Source: Herbiconiux sp. (GTDB lineage Bacteria; Actinomycetota; Actinomycetes; Actinomycetales; Microbacteriaceae). Taken from it: a DNA stretch of 64,000 nucleotides. Of this stretch, positions 8,253 through 17,216 are shown one piece after another. Numbering within the stretch: the stretch's first letter is position 1; each line of letters starts with the position of its first letter. The translations under genes were made by a program, and so were the position numbers. Below the pieces are notes generated by a model. That model did not search any database. It was not told where the DNA came from and saw only the letters and a list, made by a program, of their open reading frames with translations. The stretch lies in assembly GCF_004297105.1 (NCBI RefSeq), contig NZ_SCVE01000012.1, positions 310,001 through 374,000 on the forward strand, in the 5' to 3' direction.

Positions 8253-9704
8253 TCAGAGCGCCACGACGACGCTCTTCGACTCGCAGAACGCGCGGAGCGC
8301 CTCTTCGCCGAGGTCGCGGCCGAGCCCGGAGTCGCCGACCCCGCCGAACGACAGGGCCGGGTCGAAGATGTTGTAGGTGTTCACCCACACCGTGCCGACG
8401 TGCAGCGCACGGCCCATCCGGTGGGCCCGCGCGAGGTCGTTCGTCCAGACCCCCGCGGCGAGGCCGTAGTCGGAGTCATTGGCGATGCGGATGGCGTCGG
8501 CCTCGTCGTCGAACGGGATGATGCCCACGACCGGCCCGAAGATCTCCTCCCGGGCGATCACCATGTCATTGGTGACGCCGGAGAAGAGGGTGGGCTCGAC
8601 GAAGTAGCCGGTGCGATCCGGAACCCCGCCGCCCACCACGAGCGTGGCGCCGCCCGCGACGCCCTGCTCGATGTAGCCCAGCACCTGCGTGCGCTGCTCC
8701 TCCGACACCAGCGGGCCCACCGAGATCCCTCCGGCGAGTCCGTCGCCGAGGGGAACCGCGCGCACCGCCTTCTCGAGGCGGGCCGTCATCTCCTCGAGGA
8801 TGGGGCGGTGCACTAGCAGGCGGCTCCCCGCCGTGCACATCTGGCCCGAGTGCCCGAAGGAGGCCCGCATCGCCGTGGCCGTGGCCAGATCGAGGTCGGC
8901 GTCGTCGAAGACGATGTTGGCGCTCTTGCCGCCGAGCTCGAGCGTGAGGCGCTTGAGGCCCGCGACCGACTCGGCCATCACCCGCTTGCCCACCGAGGTC
9001 GAGCCCGTGAACGAGACCTTCGCGACATCCGGATGCGCCACCAGCCGTGCGCCCACCCGGCCGTCGCCCGTGACCACGTTCAGAACGCCGTCGGGCACGC
9101 CGGCCTCCGCGCAGAGCGCCGCCAGGCGCAGCATCGTGAGCGGCGTCTGCTCGGCCGGTTTCACCACCACGGCGCACCCCGCGGCCAGAGCCGGGGCGAG
9201 CTTGAAACTGCCGGTCATGATGGGGAAGTTCCAGGGGAGGATGAGCGCGGCCACCCCCACGGGCTCGAGCGTCGTGTAGACGTGGAGGCCTGCATCCACG
9301 GGAACAACGGTTCCGGTCAGCCGCGACGGCGCCCCCGCGTAGTAGCGGAACACCCGGGCGGCGGTCGCCGTATCGGCGCGGGAGCGTTCGATCGGCTTGC
9401 CGTTGTCGCGGGTCTCGAGCACGGCGAGCTCTTCCAGGTTGGCTTCGATGAGGTCGGCAACCCGCCCCAGGATGCGCGCGCGGTCGTGCGGGCTCATGCC
9501 GCTCCACCGCCCGTCGGCATGTGCCGCGGCGGCCGCAGCGACCGCGCGATCGACATCGGCGGCGGACGCCTGGACGGCCTGGGTGATGACCTGCTCCGTG
9601 GCCGGGTCGACCACGTCGAAGAGTTCGCGGCCGTCGCCGCCGTCCCATTCGCCGTCGACGAAGAACGGCTCGACGGGGCCGAGTGCGGGGAGGGAGTCTC
9701 TCAT
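8253..9704 (-). CDS. Aldehyde dehydrogenase (NAD(P)+)
   Basis: Oxidises an aldehyde to a carboxylate. 483 residues, standard length. Catalytic residues are in place: Asn159 (LPWNF), Glu256 (LELGGKS) and nucleophile Cys290 (GQMCTAG), with the cofactor motif FTGSTSVG. The start has AAGGATCC just upstream as ribosome site. It is the last gene of the importer operon, 75 bases after the phosphotriesterase-like gene. It could take the aldehydes made by the amine oxidase and flavin oxidase in the neighbouring operon. Confidence 0.95.
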   Translation of the reverse strand: MRDSLPALGPVEPFFVDGEWDGGDGRELFDVVDPATEQVITQAVQASAADVDRAVAAAAAAHADGRWSGMSPHDRARILGRVADLIEANLEELAVLETRDNGKPIERSRADTATAARVFRYYAGAPSRLTGTVVPVDAGLHVYTTLEPVGVAALILPWNFPIMTGSFKLAPALAAGCAVVVKPAEQTPLTMLRLAALCAEAGVPDGVLNVVTGDGRVGARLVAHPDVAKVSFTGSTSVGKRVMAESVAGLKRLTLELGGKSANIVFDDADLDLATATAMRASFGHSGQMCTAGSRLLVHRPILEEMTARLEKAVRAVPLGDGLAGGISVGPLVSEEQRTQVLGYIEQGVAGGATLVVGGGVPDRTGYFVEPTLFSGVTNDMVIAREEIFGPVVGIIPFDDEADAIRIANDSDYGLAAGVWTNDLARAHRMGRALHVGTVWVNTYNIFDPALSFGGVGDSGLGRDLGEEALRAFCESKSVVVAL

Positions 9705-9740
9705 GGTGGATCCTTCGTGGTTGTGCGTGATGGTTCAGAT

Positions 9741-9760
9741 GGGATCGGTCGGGATCGGTC
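9741..9760. repeat. Perfect 10-base tandem duplication
   Basis: GGGATCGGTC occurs twice in direct succession in the 75-base gap between the phosphotriesterase-like gene and the aldehyde dehydrogenase gene. No function evident; possible slippage site. Confidence 0.6.
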
Positions 9761-9779
9761 GGGTTTCGCCCCACCGAGG

Positions 9780-10802
9780 TCAGGGGCGTACGGGCGATGC
9801 CCGATCGAGCAGTGCCCGAGGGGTGCCGACGAGCATCTCGTGCAGCACCTCCGGGGAGACACCGGAATACCCGAGGGCGGGCACGACCCGGGCGAGGAGG
9901 TGCTCGTAGCCTCCGCCGCCGAAGTGACGCAACTGCGCCTTGGTCCACACCGAGCAGCCGAGCACCCAGCGGCTCGCCGGCATCCGATCGAGGAATCCGG
10001 TGAGGAAGTCGAGGCGCTCGAGGTCGGAGGGATTGCGCACCCGCCCGAAGTGGAAGGCCTCGTTGCCGAAGCACATCTCGAGCACCGCGCCCGTGGCGGC
10101 GAGCTCGCGCAGGTAGGCCTCGTCGAGATACTCGTCGACGTTCGTCAAGATGATGCGCCGCGGATCGAGGCCGGCCGCCTCGCACAGGGCGATGACGTCG
10201 AGGCCCGTGCGAGCATCCGGATCGAGACGGATGCTCACCGACGCATCGCACGCGGCCGCCGCCCGGCAGGCCGCGAGCAGGCTTGCGCGCTCCGACCCGG
10301 TGAGTTCGCCGCTCGTGCCCATGATGCCGAGCAGGCCGGCCCGGTACCCGGTTCCCGGAACGCTCTCCGTGAGCGCGGTGACGAAGAGCTCTTCGCGCTC
10401 CCCTTCGTCGAGCGCGGCGAACCAGTCCGGCAACCCGGCATCGAGGTAGGAGCCGTAGGCGGCCACGATGACCACGCCCGACGCGCGCGCGATGCCCGGC
10501 AGCCGCGCATGATCGGGGCCGAGCCCGAGCGAGGTGCTCTCCACCACCATCCCCTGGCCTCGGGCGGCCGCGAGGGAGAGTTCCTCCGCCGCGAGGCCGT
10601 CGTCGTCGAGCCGGAGGTTGTCGGCGAGCCCGAGCTGGTTCCAGCGCAGGTAGCCGAGCACCGAGGGCTGAACGGTGGTCTCAGCGGGTGCGGGCTCGAT
10701 ACCCGGCCGGTGCAAGGCCGACGCATCGGCGAGCAGGTGCTCGTGCATCGAGACCGGGCCCGCCGTGGCGGCGTCGATCGGCCCGAGCACGGTGTGGATC
10801 AC
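9780..10802 (-). CDS. Phosphotriesterase-family protein lacking most metal ligands (probable pseudoenzyme)
   Basis: 340-residue amidohydrolase-fold protein, an easily aligned paralog of the gene at 17869-18906. GTG 10802 overlaps the ABC ATPase stop as GTGA. It keeps the N-terminal HEH (His20, His22), but the other metal ligands are gone: the bridging Glu of LLGEIGTS is Ile160 (LLGIMGTS), the next His is Arg192, the following His is Asn221 and the late Asp is Ser284. The frame is intact with normal codon use, so it is not an obvious pseudogene. A binding, regulatory or non-metal role coupled to the transporter is more likely than hydrolysis. Confidence 0.9.
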   Translation of the reverse strand: MIHTVLGPIDAATAGPVSMHEHLLADASALHRPGIEPAPAETTVQPSVLGYLRWNQLGLADNLRLDDDGLAAEELSLAAARGQGMVVESTSLGLGPDHARLPGIARASGVVIVAAYGSYLDAGLPDWFAALDEGEREELFVTALTESVPGTGYRAGLLGIMGTSGELTGSERASLLAACRAAAACDASVSIRLDPDARTGLDVIALCEAAGLDPRRIILTNVDEYLDEAYLRELAATGAVLEMCFGNEAFHFGRVRNPSDLERLDFLTGFLDRMPASRWVLGCSVWTKAQLRHFGGGGYEHLLARVVPALGYSGVSPEVLHEMLVGTPRALLDRASPVRP

Positions 10803-11869
10803 ACAGCACTCCCGACCGCCAGCGGTTGCGCGAGGATCTCGGGCGGGAAGATGATGTGCACCCGCTCGGGGTCGGTGCAGGCGAGCCGGGCGGGGAGCCC
10901 CGGAACGAGCAGGCTGACGTCGGCGGTCGACGGCAGGGTGCACACGAGAACCCGGCCGTCACTCGTGTCCATCTCGATGCGGAAGCGGTCGCCCTGGAAG
11001 CTCACCACGCGCACGATCCCGTCGAACGACCATGCCATCGCGGGAGCGTCGAGCGGCAGCACTTCGAGGTCTTCAGGGCGGATCACGGCGGTGCCGGTCT
11101 TCTGCTCCTCCCCGTCGACGGGCAGGATGCGGCCGTCGTAGAGGGGCACGAGGTTGGCCTCACCGAGGAACTTGGCGACGTACTCGGTGGCCGGGTGCCG
11201 GTAGAGCTCGGTGGGCGCCGCCATCTGCACGAAGCATCCGTCGTGCATGATCGCGACCCGGTCGCTCATCGTGAGCGCCTCGGTCTGGTCGTGGGTCACC
11301 GCGATGGTGGTGATGCCCACCCGTCGCTGGATGCTCTTGATCTCGACCTGCATGTGCTCGCGCAGCTGCTTGTCGAGCGCGGCCATCGGTTCGTCGAGCA
11401 GCAGAACCCGGGGATTCGCGGCGATCGCCCGGGCCAGAGCCACGCGCTGCCGCTGGCCGCCGCTCAGCGAGGCGGGCTCGCGGTCGGCCATGCCTCCCAG
11501 CTGCACGAGTTCGAGGGTCTCCCGGGCGACGGCGGCCCGCTCCTTGGCCGGGCGCCGCGCCGCAAGAAGGGGGAACGAGACGTTCTCGCCCACGGTCATG
11601 TGCGGGAAGAGGGCGTACGACTGGAAGACGAATCCCACGTTGCGCTTCTGCGGCGAGCGGCGTTCGACGTTCTCGCCGTCGAAGAGCACGTGCCCGGAGT
11701 CGATCTTCTGCAGGCCCGCGATCACGTTGAGCAGCGTCGACTTGCCGCTGCCGCTCGCCCCCAGCAGGGTCACGAACTCCCCCGGCTGAACAGAGAGGCT
11801 CACCCCTTTCAGCACCTCGTTGTGCCCGAGGGTGACGCGCACGTCGTCGATATCGAGAGCTACGGTCAT
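10799..11869 (-). CDS. ABC transporter ATP-binding protein (PotA-like)
   Basis: ATPase of a polyamine/opine/iron-type importer, 356 residues. Walker A GASGSGKST, signature LSGGQRQR, Walker B VLLLDEP and the H-loop VTHDQTEA are all present, followed by a C-terminal TOBE-like regulatory region with IRPEDLEV. ATG 11869 overlaps the permease stop as ATGA; the upstream in-frame extension is antisense to nothing conserved and is rejected. Powers the two permeases encoded upstream. Confidence 0.95.
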   Translation of the reverse strand: MTVALDIDDVRVTLGHNEVLKGVSLSVQPGEFVTLLGASGSGKSTLLNVIAGLQKIDSGHVLFDGENVERRSPQKRNVGFVFQSYALFPHMTVGENVSFPLLAARRPAKERAAVARETLELVQLGGMADREPASLSGGQRQRVALARAIAANPRVLLLDEPMAALDKQLREHMQVEIKSIQRRVGITTIAVTHDQTEALTMSDRVAIMHDGCFVQMAAPTELYRHPATEYVAKFLGEANLVPLYDGRILPVDGEEQKTGTAVIRPEDLEVLPLDAPAMAWSFDGIVRVVSFQGDRFRIEMDTSDGRVLVCTLPSTADVSLLVPGLPARLACTDPERVHIIFPPEILAQPLAVGSAV

Positions 11870-12708
11870 GTCGATGACACCTTTCGAACGGGTCGGCGGC
11901 CGCGCGCCCGGCGATTGCCGACGACGGTCACGATTCCGAGCAGCGCGAGCGCGGCCAGGGAGACCATGGTGGAGGCGGCGGTGAGGTTGGGAGAGAACGC
12001 CTCGCGGGCGGCGCTCAGCATCGCCAGCGGGAATGTCTGGGTGCCGGGCGGCGTCAGGAAGACCGAGAGCACGACCTCGTCGAACACCACACTGAAGGCG
12101 AAGATCGCGCCGGTGATGACGGTCGGCAGAACGATCGGGAGCTCCACGCGACGCAGGATCATCGGCCACGACGCCCCCATCGTGCTGGCCGCGAGGCGCA
12201 GAGCCGGATCGACCCGGTTCATCGCCGACGACACGAGCACGAACACGTACGGCATGGCGATGATCGCCTCACCGAGCACCAGTACCACCAGCGACTTGTT
12301 GAGCCCCTCGAACAGGATGTTGATGCGGTGCAGTCCCACGGCGTAGGCCACGGGCGGCAGGGCGATGGGCAGGATGAAGAGGGTACGCACCAGGCGCCCG
12401 ACACCGGGACGCACGATCCGGTGCACCGCGAGGGCACCGCTCGTGCCGAGCAGCACCGCGATCGCGGTCGCGGCGAGCGACACACCCATCGACAGCCAGA
12501 ACGGGTCGGTCCAGGCCCGGTCACCCAGCACCGATACGTACCACTTGAGCGAGAAGCCCTGGGGCGGGAAGAGGATGAGCTGACCCGAGGTCACAGAGGT
12601 CGCCACGAGCACCGCGAACGGCACGAAGAGCAGGAGGCCGATCGCGACCGAGAGCACGACGACCGGATAGCGGAAGCCGCCGATCACACCGGCGAGAGGG
12701 TTCTTCAT
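11866..12708 (-). CDS. ABC transporter permease (PotC-like)
   Basis: Inner-membrane subunit of 280 residues with about six hydrophobic helices and the binding-protein-dependent transport signature region around LRLAASTMGASWPMILRRV, the EAA loop that contacts the ATPase. Starts four bases after the other permease gene ends and overlaps the ATPase gene downstream. Partner of the PotB-like permease. Confidence 0.93.
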   Translation of the reverse strand: MKNPLAGVIGGFRYPVVVLSVAIGLLLFVPFAVLVATSVTSGQLILFPPQGFSLKWYVSVLGDRAWTDPFWLSMGVSLAATAIAVLLGTSGALAVHRIVRPGVGRLVRTLFILPIALPPVAYAVGLHRINILFEGLNKSLVVLVLGEAIIAMPYVFVLVSSAMNRVDPALRLAASTMGASWPMILRRVELPIVLPTVITGAIFAFSVVFDEVVLSVFLTPPGTQTFPLAMLSAAREAFSPNLTAASTMVSLAALALLGIVTVVGNRRARGRRPVRKVSST

Positions 12709-12712
12709 GTCG

Positions 12713-13615
12713 TCATCCCCACCGTTCGCTGACTTTGAACAGGCGGTCGGCCACCAGGTAGATGAGCATCGTGGCCGCCACGAGCACGATGCTCATGGCC
12801 GCGGCGAGGTCGGGCCGGTTGGCGGTGTTGAGCTGCGTGTTGATGAGACCGGAGATGGTCATGTTGCTCGGGCCGCCGAGCAACAGCGGCGTCACGTAGA
12901 AGCCGAGCGACATCACGAACACCAGCACGCCGCCACTGATGAGGGCGGGCCTCACCACGGGCAGCACGACCGTTCTGATGGCGAGCAGCGGGCCGGCCCC
13001 GTAGACCACGGCCGCGCGAAGCTGCTCACGGTCGAGCGACTCGATGGCCGCCACGACCGGCAGCACGGCGAAGGGCAGCATCACGGCGATCATCGCCGGG
13101 TACATGCCGACCGTGGTCTGATACAGCTCGATCTTCACCTCGGAGAGGCCGATCAGGCTGAGGAACCAATGCAGGGCGCCGAGCGGCAGCTCGATCAGCA
13201 TCCAGCCGAACGAGCGCACCATCACGGAGGTCCAGAGCGAGAGGAACAGCCACGCGAGCAGGATCCACTTGAGCCAGGAGGGCGCCACGGCCAGCCCGAC
13301 GGAGTAGATCAAGCCGAAGACGACGGTGACGGCGGTCACGATCAGCGCCAGCACGAAGGTGCGGATGAGGGCGCTGACGAAGACGTTGAGTTGGAAGATC
13401 TCGGCGAAGGCATTGCCCTCACCGCTCAGAGCGGTGACGACCAGCGCCACCATCGGGATGCCGAGCATCACCGCGAAGAACGCCAGCGGCGGCCAGAGGA
13501 GCCACCGCCGTTCGCTCGAGGGGCTCGACAGCGCCGCGGCGAACCGCGTGAGGCGGGCGCGGGCCGAGCCCGGAGCGGTGGTCGCTCCGGGCTCGGTGGT
13601 CTGGCGCAAGGTCAC
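12713..13615 (-). CDS. ABC transporter permease (PotB-like)
   Basis: 300-residue membrane permease with six predicted helices and an EAA-type loop (LRAAVVYGAGPLLAIRTVVL). GTG 13615 is chosen because it overlaps the stop of the binding-protein gene as GTGA; there is a charged, soluble N-terminal stretch of about 40 residues before the first helix. Forms the membrane channel with the PotC-like partner. Confidence 0.92.
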   Translation of the reverse strand: MTLRQTTEPGATTAPGSARARLTRFAAALSSPSSERRWLLWPPLAFFAVMLGIPMVALVVTALSGEGNAFAEIFQLNVFVSALIRTFVLALIVTAVTVVFGLIYSVGLAVAPSWLKWILLAWLFLSLWTSVMVRSFGWMLIELPLGALHWFLSLIGLSEVKIELYQTTVGMYPAMIAVMLPFAVLPVVAAIESLDREQLRAAVVYGAGPLLAIRTVVLPVVRPALISGGVLVFVMSLGFYVTPLLLGGPSNMTISGLINTQLNTANRPDLAAAMSIVLVAATMLIYLVADRLFKVSERWG

Positions 13616-14709
13616 TGGGCCAGCCAGGCGGTGTAGGTGTCGAGATAGGTGTCGAGGTTGTCGGCGCGGTACTGCTCGTCGAACTGGATCGCCTTGTCGT
13701 GCTCGGGTGCGTTCGGCAGCTGCGACACCACGTCGGCATCGAGCAGGTCGAAGGTGGCCGAGAGAGCGGGTCCGTAGTGGGTTGCCGTGGTGAAGGTGGC
13801 CTCGTTCTCGGCGTCGGCCATGGCCTTCGCCAGGGCGAACGCGTTCTCCTTGTTCTTCGACGTGGTGGGCACCACGAAGAAGTTCGGGCTGAGGAAGGCC
13901 TCGTTCCACTGCACGGTGACATCGAGCCCGGCCCGCTGCAGAGCGGTGAACTGCCCGGTCACCGAGACGGCGATCGACGCGGTTCCGGAGCTCAACAGCT
14001 GCTGCACCTCGGGGTAGGACGAGTAGAAGACCATGTCGGGCTTCAGCTCGTTCAGCTTCTTCACCGCGCGATCGAAGTCGATCGGGTAGAGGTCCTCGGG
14101 GGCGACGCCGTCGGCCAGCAGCGCGATCTCGAACGAGGCGTCGTAGCTGCCCGCGGAGCCCGGCCAGGCGCGCTTGCCCGGGTACTTCGTGGTGTCGAAG
14201 AAGTCGGCCCAGTCCTTCGGGCCGCCGTCGGAGAAGGTGTCGGTCAGCCACCCCTGAGTGATGCCGATGGTGAAGGCGCCGGCCGCGTAGTCCTGGATGT
14301 TCTCGGGCAGCAGGTCGCCGCGCGGAACATCGGCGGGCAGCTCCTCGAGGTTGTCCTGGTACTTGAGCAGCGTGTCGGTCGAGGTCTGGATGAGGTCGTA
14401 GTCGCCGGCCTCCCCGTCGAGCTGCGCGTTGGCGATCGCGTCGGTGTAGTCGGCCGACGTGACGGTGACGCCGGTGTCGGCGGTGAATCCGTCGAAGTAG
14501 GCCGTCGCACGAGCATCGTGGGTCGGTCCACCGTAGTCGGCGACCACCACGGATCCGGAGAGGGCACTCTCGGTGCCGCTCGCGGCAGGCGCCGCGTCGG
14601 AGCTGCTGCACCCGGCGAGCAGAGCGATCGTCGCCGCGGTGGCGATTCCACCAGCCAGAACTCGGGAGTAGCGGCGTGTGCGCGCCGTCCCGGCCAAGTT
14701 TTTCAACAT
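13612..14709 (-). CDS. Extracellular solute-binding lipoprotein (PotD/spermidine-putrescine type)
   Basis: Captures the transported substrate outside the membrane. ATG 14709 is preferred over the in-frame ATG 14760 because it places a typical lipoprotein signal (basic N terminus, hydrophobic helix, lipobox LLAGC) directly at the start, with AGAAAGA upstream. 365 residues, family-typical length. The mature part begins with a Ser/Ala/Thr-rich linker and then SVVVADYGG. First gene of the importer operon, about 80 bases downstream of operator pair B. Substrate could be a polyamine-like amine, but binding residues cannot be assigned. Confidence 0.92.
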   Translation of the reverse strand: MLKNLAGTARTRRYSRVLAGGIATAATIALLAGCSSSDAAPAASGTESALSGSVVVADYGGPTHDARATAYFDGFTADTGVTVTSADYTDAIANAQLDGEAGDYDLIQTSTDTLLKYQDNLEELPADVPRGDLLPENIQDYAAGAFTIGITQGWLTDTFSDGGPKDWADFFDTTKYPGKRAWPGSAGSYDASFEIALLADGVAPEDLYPIDFDRAVKKLNELKPDMVFYSSYPEVQQLLSSGTASIAVSVTGQFTALQRAGLDVTVQWNEAFLSPNFFVVPTTSKNKENAFALAKAMADAENEATFTTATHYGPALSATFDLLDADVVSQLPNAPEHDKAIQFDEQYRADNLDTYLDTYTAWLAQ

Positions 14710-14787
14710 CGATGAACCATCTTTCTCACTACTGAGGGGAATGTGACAGGTCTGGAGCATCCGATTCGGTAGGGAACCCCGTTCGGC

Positions 14788-14819
14788 GTTGGATCCAATC
14801 TATTGGACTATGGATCCTG
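14788..14819. promoter_or_regulatory. Operator pair B, upstream of the importer operon
   Basis: GTTGGATCCAATC (core 14791-14796, an almost full ATTGGATCCAAT palindrome) and ATGGATCCTG (core 14812-14817), 21 bases apart, lie upstream of the binding-protein gene. The stretch between them is AT-rich. Same architecture as pair A. Confidence 0.82.
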
Positions 14820-14850
14820 TTTGATTTCTCGAATGTTTCCAGTTCATTAA

Positions 14851-14860
14851 ATGGATCCAA
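14851..14860. promoter_or_regulatory. Extra single operator half of the importer promoter
   Basis: ATGGATCCAA with core 14853-14858 lies 41 bases (about four helical turns) from the outer core of pair B and just after the end of the amidase gene. It may act as an auxiliary site for looping or cooperative binding. Confidence 0.6.
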
Positions 14861-14862
14861 AA

Positions 14863-16326
14863 TCACCACTCCCCGAACCGGCCGGGAGGACGTGCTCCCA
14901 TCACCTCGGCAGAGGCCTCCTCCACCGCCAATCCGTGCGCCAGCAGCTGCGCATCGCCCCGATAGCGCGCCACGAGCTGCACCCCCACCGGGAGACCGCC
15001 GGGGGTGAACCCGGCCGGCATCGCAAGGGCCGGCATGGCCGTCGCGGTGATGCGGCTGCACGAGCGCTGCCAGGTGTAGTAGCGCTCCATCCGCTCCCCC
15101 GCCACGGTCTCCGGGTATTCCAGATCGATGTCGAACGGAGCGAGTTGCGAGGTCGGCAGCACGAGCAGCTCGTATTCGCCGAAGAGCGCCTGCATCCGGC
15201 GGAAGAGATCGGTGCGGAGCGTTCCCGCCCGTGCCACGTCGCGAGCGGTCAGCTGGTCGATCCACTCGATCTCCTGGCGCACCGTGTGCTTCACGAGCTC
15301 CGGATGCGCGAGGACGTCGGCACCGTGCCCATCGAAGAACTCGAGCGCCCGGAACGTCTCGAACACCTCGTCGGCACCCGAGAGATCGGGCTCGACATCG
15401 GTGACGACGGCCCCCATCTCCACGAGGCGGGCCCGGAACTCCGCGAGCACCACCGTCACGTCGTCCTCCACCGGCAGACCGTCGACCGTCCAGCTGAAGG
15501 CCACCGGCACACCGGCGAGCGAGGCCGGGCGCAGGTTCGTGAACACCGCCCCTGGCTCGTCGATGCCGAGCGGCGCGCGGCTCTCCGGCCCCGAGATCAC
15601 CGACATCATGAGGGCGAGGTCGCCCACCGAACGCGCCAGTGGCCCGAGCACCGACCCGGGATCCCACGCGTTGCCCGGGCGGGCGGAGGCGACCCGGCCC
15701 GGCGTGGGCCGAAGTCCCACGAGGTTCCCGAACGACGCGGGGTTGCGGATGCTGCCACCGAGGTCGGAGCCGTCGGCGAGCGGAACCATTCCCGAGGCGA
15801 GCGCCGCCCCGGCGCCGCCGCTGCTGCCACCGGCCGACTTGGTGAGGTCCCACGGGTTGCGCGTCGCACCGAACACCGGATTGAACGTGTGCGAGCCCGC
15901 ACCGAACTCGGGGGTGTTCGTCTTGCCGATCACGATGGCGCCGGCCGCGCGCAGACGCTGGACGATGAGGCTGTCGTGGGTGGGCACGTGATCGGCGTAG
16001 ATCGGCGATCCGTAGGTGGTGCGGATTCCCGCGGTGTCCATCAGGTCTTTGATGGCGATCGGCAGGCCCTGCAACGGTCCGGCAGCCTTGCCCGCCGCAT
16101 GCTCCTTGTCGGCTGCGGCCGCCGACTCCAGCGCGAGCTCCGGCACCAGGGTGACGATGGCATTGAGCTCGCCGTTCACCTCGGCGATGCGGTCGAGGTG
16201 CGCCTGCACGACCTCCACGGCCGTACGCTCACCTCGTGCCACCGAACGGGCCAGCTCGACGGCGCTCGTGCCGGGGATCCCGGTCGCGCGCACGGGTTCC
16301 GGCGCCCCAGATCGGTTGTCGCGCAT
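14863..16326 (-). CDS. Amidase (amidase-signature family)
   Basis: Ser-cisSer-Lys hydrolase that cleaves amides to acid plus ammonia or amine; 487 residues from ATG 16326, which has GGAGGGAG six bases upstream. The longer frame to 16437 runs through AT-rich regulatory DNA and is rejected. The triad is intact: Lys93 (AIKDLMDT), Ser168 (GGSSGG) and nucleophile Ser192 (GSDLGGSIRN). It is a single-gene unit divergent from the cyclase-family gene, with operator pair D between them. Confidence 0.94.
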   Translation of the reverse strand: MRDNRSGAPEPVRATGIPGTSAVELARSVARGERTAVEVVQAHLDRIAEVNGELNAIVTLVPELALESAAAADKEHAAGKAAGPLQGLPIAIKDLMDTAGIRTTYGSPIYADHVPTHDSLIVQRLRAAGAIVIGKTNTPEFGAGSHTFNPVFGATRNPWDLTKSAGGSSGGAGAALASGMVPLADGSDLGGSIRNPASFGNLVGLRPTPGRVASARPGNAWDPGSVLGPLARSVGDLALMMSVISGPESRAPLGIDEPGAVFTNLRPASLAGVPVAFSWTVDGLPVEDDVTVVLAEFRARLVEMGAVVTDVEPDLSGADEVFETFRALEFFDGHGADVLAHPELVKHTVRQEIEWIDQLTARDVARAGTLRTDLFRRMQALFGEYELLVLPTSQLAPFDIDLEYPETVAGERMERYYTWQRSCSRITATAMPALAMPAGFTPGGLPVGVQLVARYRGDAQLLAHGLAVEEASAEVMGARPPGRFGEW

Positions 16327-16448
16327 CGCGCACTCCCTCCGCCGCCTGTCGATCGCGTCAGGCCAGCTAACAAGATCCACATTTCGGGCTCGTGACGAAC
16401 TCATGAGCGCACGCTCGGGATCACCGATGCGAACCACTGCGGCTCGCT

Positions 16449-16481
16449 TTTGGATCCAATGTATATGAAACAGAATCCAAT
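16449..16481. promoter_or_regulatory. Operator pair D, between amidase and cyclase-family genes
   Basis: TTGGATCCAAT (core 16452-16457) and AGAATCCAATC (core 16473-16478) are again 21 bases apart, with TATATG at 16462-16467 between them. The pair lies 44 bases before the cyclase start and about 125 before the amidase start, so it could control both. Confidence 0.8.
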
Positions 16482-16521
16482 CTTGCTATCCTGGGCGAGC
16501 CGATCAGAGAGGAACACCTGC

Positions 16522-17151
16522 ATGCCGATCAACCTGAGCATCCCCATCCACGGCGAGATGCTGCACTGGGGCCGCCGGCCCACCTACGAGATGGTGGAGA
16601 CCCGCGCAGAGGGCCTCGCCTCCGACGTCAGCCGCTGGCTGATCGGAGCCCACACCGGCACGCACGTCGATGCCCCGTCGCACTTCATCGACGGCGGCGC
16701 GAGCGTCGATGAGCTCTCGCTCGACTCCACCGTGGGCCTGACCCGCGTGCTCGACCTCACCTTCGTCGAGGAGGAGGTCACGGCCGCCGACCTCATCGCC
16801 GCCGGCATCGGCGATGCCACCCGCATCCTCATGAAGACCCGTAACTCGACGGATGCACTCACCCGGAACGAGAAGTCGCCCACCTGGGTGGGGCTCGGTC
16901 CCGACGGGGCGCAGTACCTCGCCGACCACGGGGTGCTCTTCGCCGGCAGCGACTACATGACGATCGAGGCGCCCGCGAACACCGAGGTGTGGCCCACCCA
17001 CGTCATCCTCTGCGGCGCCGGCATCGTCATCCTCGAGAACGCGAACCTCGCCGACGTGGAACCGGGCGACTACACGATGGTCTGCCTTCCCGTGCCGTTC
17101 GAGGGCCGCGAGGCAGCCCCGGCCCCCACCGTGCTCTTCGCGCTGGAGTGA
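16522..17151 (+). CDS. Cyclase family protein (kynurenine formamidase-like)
   Basis: PF04199 metal-dependent hydrolase of 209 residues. HTGTHVDAPSHF is the family's metal-binding motif and is complete; SDYMTIEAP and the C-terminal LPVPFEGREAAP also match. Members open formamides, lactones or cyclic imides. ATG 16522 with AGAGGA about nine bases upstream is preferred over the in-frame ATG 16450, which lies inside the operator. Single-gene unit ended by the hairpin at 17162. Confidence 0.92.
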   Translation: MPINLSIPIHGEMLHWGRRPTYEMVETRAEGLASDVSRWLIGAHTGTHVDAPSHFIDGGASVDELSLDSTVGLTRVLDLTFVEEEVTAADLIAAGIGDATRILMKTRNSTDALTRNEKSPTWVGLGPDGAQYLADHGVLFAGSDYMTIEAPANTEVWPTHVILCGAGIVILENANLADVEPGDYTMVCLPVPFEGREAAPAPTVLFALE

Positions 17152-17161
17152 TGCACCGGAT

Positions 17162-17197
17162 GACGAGGGCCCGTGCGGATCCGCACGGGCCCTCGTC
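17162..17197. terminator. Bidirectional hairpin terminator
   Basis: A perfect 36-base inverted repeat (GACGAGGGCCCGTGCGGA then its complement) lies ten bases after the cyclase-family gene and 19 bases before the convergent isochorismatase-like gene ends. No long T run, as usual in high-GC actinobacteria. Confidence 0.88.
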
Positions 17198-17216
17198 GTT
17201 GCTCAGGCGTTCTCGC

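Noticed and set aside
9706..9716. GTGGATCCTTC before the aldehyde dehydrogenase as a further operator
   Set aside because: It is the ribosome binding site (AAGGATCC) directly before the start, has no partner 21 bases away and lies inside an operon.
17162..17197. GGATCC in the hairpin at 17177 as an operator
   Set aside because: It is the centre of a perfect terminator palindrome and lies between convergent gene ends.
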